From: Puniceicoccales bacterium
Lineage (GTDB): Bacteria > Verrucomicrobiota > Verrucomicrobiia > Opitutales > UBA953
NCBI GenBank assembly: GCA_031289285.1
Contig: JAITPT010000157.1
Coordinates: 1 to 5,857, forward strand
Length of the DNA: 5,857 nt
Direction of reading: 5' to 3'
A program made the translations under genes and the position numbers. The notes below the pieces were generated by a model. The model worked only from the letters and a program-made list of their open reading frames with translations, made no database searches and was not told the origin of the DNA. How positions within the stretch are numbered: the stretch's first letter is position 1; every line of letters begins with the position of its first letter. This document shows, in pieces, positions 1 to 4,520 of this stretch.

Positions 1-19
1 ATTCCTCTGTAAAGAGTGT

Positions 20-189
20 TTATCCTAAGAACGGCAGTTCAGCGGGATGGGTTTGCGTAAGATTTTGAGGCGGATGCGGTTTGCGCTTTCCCGACGCGCA
101 CCTTGCGGTGCGTGGAGCGTAACGCGCAAGCCGCAGACGGCCAAAAAATTGTGCAAAACCACCCGCATTAACTGCCGTTTTTAGGATAA
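20..189. repeat. Near-complete 170-nt imperfect palindrome (large hairpin or MITE-like element)
   Basis: The outer arms 20-39 and 170-189 are complementary over 20 pairs, with a single G-T at 29/180. Pairing continues inward with small bulges: 42-46 with 162-166, 52-60 with 149-157, 63-66 with 145-148, then 75-86 with 124-135. It ends in an apical hairpin, 97-102 with 107-112, around a TTGC loop. Both ends read TTATCCTAA/TTAGGATAA, so a TA target duplication is possible but cannot be told apart from the palindrome itself. No transposase or credible ORF lies inside; the minus-strand frame across it appears to be a chance opening. It could be a small non-autonomous mobile element, a REP-like repeat or the gene of a structured RNA. 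The structure is read directly from the sequence; the identity is inference. Confidence 0.7.
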
Positions 190-190
190 T

Positions 191-209
191 AAAGTGCCAG
201 ACACTTTTT
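191..209 (+). terminator. Small hairpin followed by a T run; possible weak terminator or REP-like motif
   Basis: AAAGTG (191-196) pairs with CACTTT (202-207) around the loop CCAGA, and a T run extends to 209. It starts two bases after the large palindrome ends. The stem is short and AT-rich, so termination would be weak. Similar AAAGTGCC...CACTTT motifs occur as dispersed intergenic repeats in many environmental bacterial genomes, so a repeat is as likely as a terminator. The plus-strand assignment rests only on the T run. Confidence 0.35.
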
Positions 210-284
210 GATTTTTCCAAACTTGCATCTCGAAATTCTTTGAGCATTTTCGCGGCAAATCCACCTCATCTTTTGCACAGTCTT

Positions 285-347
285 CGTTTTTTTGACACAC
301 ACAAGTCACAAAAAAACGGGGCGTCCGGGTCTCACCCCGAACGCCCC
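285..347 (-). terminator. Rho-independent terminator, probably ending the oxidoreductase transcript
   Basis: Read on the minus strand, 347-336 and 329-318 form a GC-rich stem of 12 positions with 11 Watson-Crick pairs and one C-A mismatch at 325/340, closed by a six-base loop. A run of seven T follows at once (316-310 on this strand). A second A tract, the complement of 287-293, follows about 15 nt later and is complementary to that U tract (CGTTTTTTTG at 285-294 against CAAAAAAACG at 309-318). It lies about 240 nt beyond the stop codon of the minus-strand gene at 590-1951, the only upstream gene it can serve here. The stem and U tract are seen directly; the function follows from the standard intrinsic-terminator pattern. 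Confidence 0.75.
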
Positions 348-401
348 CACTATACCATTAACCACTACCACTAAACGATTACCAACCAGACAAAGCATAG
401 G

Positions 402-540
402 TTCGTATCACTTTCATTATCAGTTCAGCTTCAGTTCAGCTTCAGTTCAGTTTCCGTTTAGTTTTAGTTTCAGTTTCAGTTTCAGTTCCGCTGTCACTTT
501 CAGCGTAACTTTCGTATCACTTTCGTATCACTTTCATTAC
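402..540. repeat. Degenerate 11-nt-period tandem repeat in the 3' untranslated region
   Basis: CAGTTCAGCTT is repeated exactly at 421-431 and 432-442, then as variants at 443-453 (CAGTTCAGTTT) and 454-464, with related TTTCAGTTT units to about 487. A second 11-nt unit, TTTCGTATCAC, lies at 510-520 and 521-531. The 18-nt word starting TTCGTATCACTTTC occurs at both 402-419 and 522-539, bracketing the array. On the minus strand this forms most of the leader between the oxidoreductase stop codon and the terminator. The overlapping plus-strand frame (292-654) encodes Phe/Ser repeats, lacks a recognisable domain, and overlaps the end of the minus-strand gene, so I do not treat it as a gene. Confidence 0.7.
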
Positions 541-589
541 CTGGCATATACTTACCGTTATACCTTTCTTTGTCTTTTTCTCACCTATC

Positions 590-1951
590 TTACAGCACCC
601 AAGGGGCGCGGTAAGAAGGCGAAAGCAACTGGGTGGCGACGGGGTCATCCTTGATGGTCTCTGTCACGGGGTCCCAGTGAATTGTGCGGCCAGTCTTGAC
701 GGCGATGTGCCCAAGATGCCCGACACTCGCGCTGCGGTGCGCAGACTCGACTGGCGTAATCGTGCCCTCAACCTTGCCCGCTTTCACGCAATCAATGAAG
801 TTGCGGCTGTGGTTGTTGCTGAAATACACGGGTGGTGCTTCGGGATTGTTCGGCGCGTTCAAAATCTCGGCGTTGTTGGAGGAGCTTAGACGCCCACGGT
901 CAACATACACCCATTTCCCATTTTCCCCGTAAAACTTCGCACCGGTCGGGAAACGCGAGGCGACATTGATGACCTGCCCCGTGGCATAAGTGCATGAGTA
1001 GTCGTAAGCGGTCTCGGCGTCGAAAGGTAGCTTCCGCGAGTAATTGCAATTTTTCGGGTCAGACTCGATTTTGACTGGGCCGGTCTCGTCGAAGCCCATT
1101 CCCCAGTGCGCGATGTCCACATGGTGCCCCACCCAGTCCATGAGATTTCCGCCGCCGAAGTTCAAAATCCAGCGCCAGTGGTAGGTGATGAAACGCGGGT
1201 CAAACTCCATCCACGCGGCGGGGCCGACCCACATGTCGTAGTCAATATGTGCGGGCGGTTTGCCAATCCGGTTGGCATCGGGGTTCGAGCGGAGTGAGTG
1301 GTCGAAACCGTTTTGCGTGGCGAGTGTGCCGACCTCTACGCGAGAAACTTTGCCGATGACGCCGTTGCGCACCAGCTCGACGGCGCGGAAGAAATTGCCC
1401 GTCGAACGCTGCCAGCTGCCTGTCTGCCAGACGACGCCGTGCTGCTTAACGGCGTTGGCGATGGCGCGGCCTTCTTTGAGCGTGTGTGCGAGTGGTTTCT
1501 CGCCGTAGATGTGAATGCCTTTGCGGGCGGCGGCGACGCCGATGATGCCATGCCAGTGGTCGGGCGGCGCGATGATGACCGTGTCGAGCTTCGCTTTCTC
1601 GAACATCTCGCGGAAGTCGTAGTAACGTCCGGTGCCTTTGCCGAAACGCCGGTCAACATTGCGGGCGCGGTCTTCGCAGGTGTTTTTGTCCACGTCGCAG
1701 ATGGCGACGGGCTGGACATCTTTGAAGCCGAAGAAGCTGTTCATGTCGCCCCAACCTTGGTGACAGCCCACGAGACCGAGCGTGAGGCGGTTGCTGGGGG
1801 CGGTGTTGCCGTCGCGGCCAAGGGCGCGGGCGGGAATGAGCGCGGGTGCTAAGAAACCGGCGGCAAGTGCTGCGCCGGCATTTTTAAGGAAGCTGCGGCG
1901 CGAGCGCACGGCGGTTCCGTTGCGGGAAGTGGATGAAGACAGGTTTGTCAT
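590..1951 (-). CDS. Tat-exported Gfo/Idh/MocA family oxidoreductase (paralogue A)
   Basis: This 453-residue protein belongs to the Gfo/Idh/MocA family, NAD(P)-dependent enzymes that mostly oxidise, reduce or rearrange sugars, inositols and their derivatives; the substrate cannot be read from sequence. A Tat signal is clear: SRRSFLK at 17-23, a hydrophobic Ala-rich stretch to about 40, and a plausible AxA cleavage site after ARA (41-43). The Rossmann domain follows with GLVGCHQGWG (59-68), acidic residues after strand two (CDVD, 85-88), APPDHWHG (128-135) and the EKP motif at 151-153, whose Lys152 is the usual catalytic lysine. The C-terminal domain contains GGGNLMDWVGHHVDIAHW (266-283). The ATG at 1951 is preferred over an in-frame ATG at 2098, because the extra 49 residues would come from dispersed repeats and would displace the Tat signal. 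No Shine-Dalgarno is visible. The protein aligns end to end with the gene at 2344-3732 and ends in the same APW.L motif. Expression probably depends on a promoter in the repeat-rich gap or on read-through from its paralogue. Confidence 0.93.
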   Translation of the reverse strand: MTNLSSSTSRNGTAVRSRRSFLKNAGAALAAGFLAPALIPARALGRDGNTAPSNRLTLGLVGCHQGWGDMNSFFGFKDVQPVAICDVDKNTCEDRARNVDRRFGKGTGRYYDFREMFEKAKLDTVIIAPPDHWHGIIGVAAARKGIHIYGEKPLAHTLKEGRAIANAVKQHGVVWQTGSWQRSTGNFFRAVELVRNGVIGKVSRVEVGTLATQNGFDHSLRSNPDANRIGKPPAHIDYDMWVGPAAWMEFDPRFITYHWRWILNFGGGNLMDWVGHHVDIAHWGMGFDETGPVKIESDPKNCNYSRKLPFDAETAYDYSCTYATGQVINVASRFPTGAKFYGENGKWVYVDRGRLSSSNNAEILNAPNNPEAPPVYFSNNHSRNFIDCVKAGKVEGTITPVESAHRSASVGHLGHIAVKTGRTIHWDPVTETIKDDPVATQLLSPSYRAPWVL

Positions 1952-1992
1952 AAGGCTCAGGAAGACCCGTGCCGTTGCGTGTTGTTCCAAGA

Positions 1993-2026
1993 TTTGAAAC
2001 CACGGATGAACACGAATGGGCACGAA
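1993..2026 (+). repeat. 34-nt inverted repeat, left arm
   Basis: The arm begins TTTGAAACCACGGATG and ends GGGCACGAA. It matches the reverse complement of 2282-2315 at 32 of 34 positions; the mismatches are T/C at 2007 and A/G at 2009. This word belongs to a class of interspersed repeats common in Verrucomicrobiota and Planctomycetota genomes, which often yields spurious peptides like NHGWTRMNTD. The two arms bound most of the gap between the paralogous oxidoreductases. Confidence 0.85.
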
Positions 2027-2085
2027 TAATAAAAACAAAAAATCACGCAGAGACGCTGAGAAAAATTTGAAAACAAAATTTGAGA

Positions 2086-2106
2086 TTTCAAATTTCAAAT
2101 TTCAAA
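2086..2106. repeat. Three tandem TTTCAAA heptamers
   Basis: TTTCAAA is repeated exactly at 2086-2092, 2093-2099 and 2100-2106. Inverse-oriented relatives (AATTTGA) lie just upstream at about 2064-2083, so the region can fold on itself. On the minus strand it reads TTTGAAA. It resembles the short AT-rich dispersed repeats of this bacterial group. No coding or regulatory role can be shown. Confidence 0.75.
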
Positions 2107-2181
2107 AACCCTGCCCCTGCCCCAGCTCCAAACCCAAATTCCAAATCCCCAAACTTCGTCTCTGGAAACTCTCCTCCGCAT

Positions 2182-2243
2182 CCCCACATCTCCACGTCCC
2201 CGCGTCCCCGCGTCCACGAGTCCCCACCCCCGCCCCCCCCCCC
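2182..2243 (-). other. C-rich tract with G-quadruplex potential on the minus strand
   Basis: Plus-strand C runs of four or more occur at 2182-2185, 2198-2201, 2206-2209, 2222-2225, 2227-2231 and 2233-2243 (11 C). On the minus strand, which is the sense strand of both oxidoreductases, the last three become G runs separated by single bases. Because 11 G can supply two tetrads' worth of tracts, this is a strong intramolecular G-quadruplex pattern. An 8-nt repeat CGTCCCCG lies at 2195-2202 and 2203-2210, with a variant at 2211-2218. The homopolymer is also prone to slippage or sequencing error. Confidence 0.6.
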
Positions 2244-2281
2244 TCTTCCCTAATCCGTCTTCCTCCACCGCTCTTCCATCG

Positions 2282-2315
2282 TTCGTGCCCATTCGTGTCC
2301 GTCCGTGGTTTCAAA
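2282..2315 (-). repeat. 34-nt inverted repeat, right arm
   Basis: This is the reverse-complement partner of 1993-2026 (32 of 34 positions identical). It lies 28 bp beyond the stop codon of the upstream oxidoreductase. The interval between the two arms is 255 nt, too long for a simple hairpin, so two independent insertions of the same repeat or a composite repeat unit are the likelier explanations. Confidence 0.85.
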
Positions 2316-2343
2316 CTTCTTTTTTTCCCTTACCCGTCTGCCA

Positions 2344-3732
2344 TCACAATGCCCACGGTGCCCTGAACGCCGGATAGAGCAGCGCATTTGCGGCGGGGTC
2401 GTTTGCGATAGTCTCTGTCGCGGGGTCCCATTGGAGGGTGCGGTTCACAAGAAGCGAGATGAGGCCGAGGTGCCCGACGCTCGCGCTCCGGTGCGCGGTC
2501 TCTGCCGGAGTGTTTGTCTCTTTGCCGCTGCGCAGGCAATCAATGAAAGTCCCCCAGTGGTTGTTGCTCTTGTAGGGGTGGTATTCCTCGAAGCCGATTT
2601 CCTCGCTGAGGATGGACGGCTTGGAGGCGTTGAGACGCCCGCGCGTCACAAAAATCCAGTCGCCCTTTTCGCCGATAAACTTTGTGCCGTTGCCGCTGTT
2701 GACGTTCATCACGAGGCCATCGGCGTAGGTGCATTCGTATTCGTAGGAACGCGCCGCATCGAAAGGCGCGTCCACTGCAAAATCAGCCTTGACAGGGCGG
2801 ATTTTCACGGGGCCGGTGCGGTCTTTGTCGGTGCCCCATTGGGCGATGTCAACATGGTGCCCTACCCAGTCCATAAGATTTCCGCCGCCGAAGTTGAGCA
2901 CCCAGCGCCAGTTGAAGTCAACCACTCCGCTGTGGTAATTCATCCACTGCGCGGGGCCGACCCACAAGTCGTAGTCTATGTGTGCAGGCGCGGGGCCTGA
3001 CCTCCCGCGATTGCCACGTGCGCCCCAGTTGCCCAGCGTGCCGACCTCCACGCGAACCACCTTGCCGATGCGCCCGTTGCGCACCAGCTCGACGGCACGG
3101 TGGAAGTTGGGCACCGAGCGTTGCCAGCTGCCCGTCTGCCAAATCACGGCGTGTTGCTTCACGGCGTCGCAGATAGCACGGCCCTCCTTCAACGTGTGCG
3201 TCAGCGGCTTCTCGCCATAAACGTGAATGCCTTTACGAGCGGCGGCGACGCCCATGATGCCGTGCCAGTGGTCGGGTGCGCCGAGCACGACAGCGTCGAG
3301 CTTCGCGCTCTCAAACATCTCGCGAAAATCGCGGTAGCCCTTCGCGTCTTTGCCATTTGACCAGCGGCGCGTCTCGTTGAGTTTCTCGCCGAGACGGCGC
3401 GAGTTCACGTCGCAAAGCGCAACCGCTTGCACGATGCCCCGACGCCTGCCAGCGCACTTGTGGAAACCGTCCCAACCCTGCACAAGGCCGACAACGCCGA
3501 GAGTGGTGCGGTTACTGGGAGCGGTTTTGCCATCGCGCCCAAGCGCACTGGCGGGGGCGAGCGACGGAAAAAACGCGCCCGCGACGGCGGCGAGACCTGC
3601 GTTGCGCAAAAAGCGGCGGCGCGAAAGCGGGGCAGCGAAAGAGGCGAAAGAGGCAGAGGTAGCGGAGGAAGCAGTGGAAGCGACGAAAGCGGTGGAGGCG
3701 GAAAGTGAGTCAGGGAGTTTTTTGATTGCCAT
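2344..3732 (-). CDS. Tat-exported Gfo/Idh/MocA family oxidoreductase (paralogue B)
   Basis: This 462-residue NAD(P)-dependent oxidoreductase is a clear paralogue of the gene at 590-1951. It has a Tat motif SRRRFLR (37-43), a hydrophobic stretch to about 60 and a probable AxA cleavage after ASA (61-63); both paralogues continue LGRDG. The Rossmann segment shows GVVGLVQGW (79-87), CDV (107-109), GAPDHWHG (151-158) and EKP at 174-176 with catalytic Lys175. The C-terminal domain has GGGNLMDWVGHHVDIAQW (282-299) and ends in RAPWAL. A sugar-type substrate acted on outside the inner membrane is inferred; the exact reaction is unknown. The stretch before the twin arginines is unusually long, and residues 9-36 are almost all Ser, Ala, Thr, Phe and Val, partly encoded by 9-bp repeats. 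I see no later ATG, GTG or TTG before the Tat motif, so the ATG at 3732 stands although no Shine-Dalgarno is visible. The gene is first in a two-gene minus-strand arrangement and faces away from the SixA-like gene. Confidence 0.93.
   Translation of the reverse strand: MAIKKLPDSLSASTAFVASTASSATSASFASFAAPLSRRRFLRNAGLAAVAGAFFPSLAPASALGRDGKTAPSNRTTLGVVGLVQGWDGFHKCAGRRRGIVQAVALCDVNSRRLGEKLNETRRWSNGKDAKGYRDFREMFESAKLDAVVLGAPDHWHGIMGVAAARKGIHVYGEKPLTHTLKEGRAICDAVKQHAVIWQTGSWQRSVPNFHRAVELVRNGRIGKVVRVEVGTLGNWGARGNRGRSGPAPAHIDYDLWVGPAQWMNYHSGVVDFNWRWVLNFGGGNLMDWVGHHVDIAQWGTDKDRTGPVKIRPVKADFAVDAPFDAARSYEYECTYADGLVMNVNSGNGTKFIGEKGDWIFVTRGRLNASKPSILSEEIGFEEYHPYKSNNHWGTFIDCLRSGKETNTPAETAHRSASVGHLGLISLLVNRTLQWDPATETIANDPAANALLYPAFRAPWAL
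3635..3652. repeat. 9-bp tandem repeat inside the signal peptide coding region
   Basis: GCGAAAGAG is repeated exactly at 3635-3643 and 3644-3652. It lies in a wider purine-rich stretch (about 3635-3710) of GAAGC/GAGGC-like units, and on the coding strand it gives Ser-Phe-Ala repeats. In-frame expansion of this repeat probably explains the long, uncharged segment before the Tat motif of the oxidoreductase. Confidence 0.7.
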
Positions 3733-3898
3733 AGCGGCTGCGTGGAACAGGCGCGGGCGCGCAATGTTCCCCTTGCCGACGTATCCGCTCCGTGCAAGAT
3801 GCCTCGCCGCTCAACGGCAGTCTCCCTCCACAGCGACGCCACCCCACTCACAGCTTTTCACACCCAAACTTTCCACGCCCAAACTTTCCCTCCCTACA
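3733..3898. promoter_or_regulatory. Divergent intergenic region with a 15-nt-spaced direct repeat
   Basis: These 166 bp separate the start codons of the minus-strand oxidoreductase and the plus-strand SixA-like gene, so promoters for both should lie here. I found no convincing -35/-10 pair on either strand. CCCAAACTTTCC occurs exactly at 3863-3874 and 3878-3889, a spacing of 15 nt, and a related CCCAAACCTT lies inside the coding region at 3920-3929. The repeats end about 10 nt before the SixA-like ATG, where an operator could block initiation. A regulator site is inference only. Confidence 0.4.
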
Positions 3899-4462
3899 AT
3901 GACCAACGACTTTTTTCAGCCCAAACCTTGTAACCTCTCCGCCATAGACGACGAGGGCAACACCTCCCTCTTTCTCCTTCGCCACGGCCTCGCCGAAGAC
4001 CCCTCGCCCACCGTCTCCGACGCCGAGCGCCGCCTCACTCCCGCAGGCATCGCCCAAGTCAAAGAGGTCGCCGCCAAACTCGACTTCCGCAACTTCGCCC
4101 GCCTCGCGCACATCACGCACAGCCCCCTCGCACGGGCGCGGGAAACCGCCGCGCTGTTTCGCGACGCAAGCGGCTTAAGCCTGCCGCTGGAAGTCTGCGA
4201 CTCCGTGCAGCCAAACTCCGACCCGCGCAAATCTGCCGCGCACTTTGCGACCGCTGCGGGCGACCACCTCATCGTCGGCCACAACCCGCACATCGAGCAA
4301 CTCGTCTGCCTGCTGCTCGGCCAAGGGCGCATCGGCGTCCAAGCCTGTCTCCCGCCTGCCGCCTGCATCGCCCTCGAGCGCTTCTCGCCGCCCGCCGCCC
4401 GCCGCCCCTACGGCTACTGGCGGCTACACTGGCTCGTCATCCCGCTCCCTCACGAAATCTGA
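3899..4462 (+). CDS. sixA: SixA-family phosphohistidine phosphatase (histidine phosphatase superfamily)
   Basis: This 187-residue cytoplasmic protein has the signatures of the histidine phosphatase superfamily, SixA branch. They are LFLLRHG (24-30) with nucleophile His29 and Arg28, then LTPAGIAQVKEVAAKL (46-61), THSPLARARETA (73-84) with a conserved Arg79, and DHLIVGHNPHIEQL (122-135) with the second catalytic His128. The small size and the LTPxG...SPLxRAxxTA...GHNP order match SixA, which removes phosphate from histidine residues; in E. coli it acts on phosphorelay or nitrogen-PTS proteins. At 187 residues it is slightly longer than E. coli SixA because of a 23-residue N-terminal lead and a Pro/Arg-rich C-terminus. 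The frame stays open far upstream, but that part is antisense to the oxidoreductase, so the ATG at 3899 is chosen. There is no visible Shine-Dalgarno. The SDR-like gene begins 58 bp downstream on the same strand, with no terminator between, suggesting an operon. The natural partner protein is not in this window. Confidence 0.92.
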   Translation: MTNDFFQPKPCNLSAIDDEGNTSLFLLRHGLAEDPSPTVSDAERRLTPAGIAQVKEVAAKLDFRNFARLAHITHSPLARARETAALFRDASGLSLPLEVCDSVQPNSDPRKSAAHFATAAGDHLIVGHNPHIEQLVCLLLGQGRIGVQACLPPAACIALERFSPPAARRPYGYWRLHWLVIPLPHEI

Positions 4463-4520
4463 AACCGCCCGCCCCCGCCGCAACCGACTTCCCTTTTTCA
4501 AAAAAACTTTTCGCAATAAC

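Larger units (their letters stand above)
1952..2343. other. 392-bp intergenic region made mostly of dispersed repeats
   Basis: No gene is supported here. Short frames on both strands are repeat translations such as Pro/Arg- or Gly/Arg-rich strings. In plus-strand order it holds a 34-nt inverted repeat arm, the 'CACGCAGAGACGCTGAG' motif (2044-2060), three TTTCAAA heptamers, a C-rich strand-asymmetric tract with 8-nt repeats and an 11-C run, and the opposite 34-nt arm. These modules resemble short intergenic repeats scattered through verrucomicrobial and planctomycetal genomes. No clear terminator separates the two oxidoreductases, so co-transcription through this leader is possible. It must also contain the translation start region of the downstream gene. 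Confidence 0.75.

Noticed and set aside
20..247. Minus-strand 75-codon frame
   Set aside because: It runs through the large palindrome and the small hairpin; the peptide has no recognisable features, and self-complementary DNA often opens chance frames.
402..540. CRISPR array
   Set aside because: Repeat units are 11 nt, contiguous and degenerate, with no unique spacers of uniform length and no cas gene nearby.
292..654. Plus-strand 120-codon frame rich in Phe and Ser
   Set aside because: It translates the 11-nt tandem repeat and the terminator region, has no domain, and overlaps the end of a well-supported minus-strand gene.
1298..1852. 184-codon plus-strand frame
   Set aside because: Antisense to the oxidoreductase; an opening typical of GC-rich coding DNA, with no family features.
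1952..2098. 49-codon N-terminal extension of the oxidoreductase at 590-1951
   Set aside because: The extra residues are translations of dispersed repeats (NHGW/FEISN-like strings), and the Tat signal fits the ATG at 1951.
1993..2315. Insertion sequence bounded by the 34-nt inverted arms
   Set aside because: No transposase frame between the arms, and the arm word is a common dispersed repeat, so the arms are not good evidence for IS ends.
3350..3898. Upstream in-frame extension of the SixA-like protein
   Set aside because: It is antisense to the oxidoreductase signal region, and the SixA fold needs only the part from 3899.
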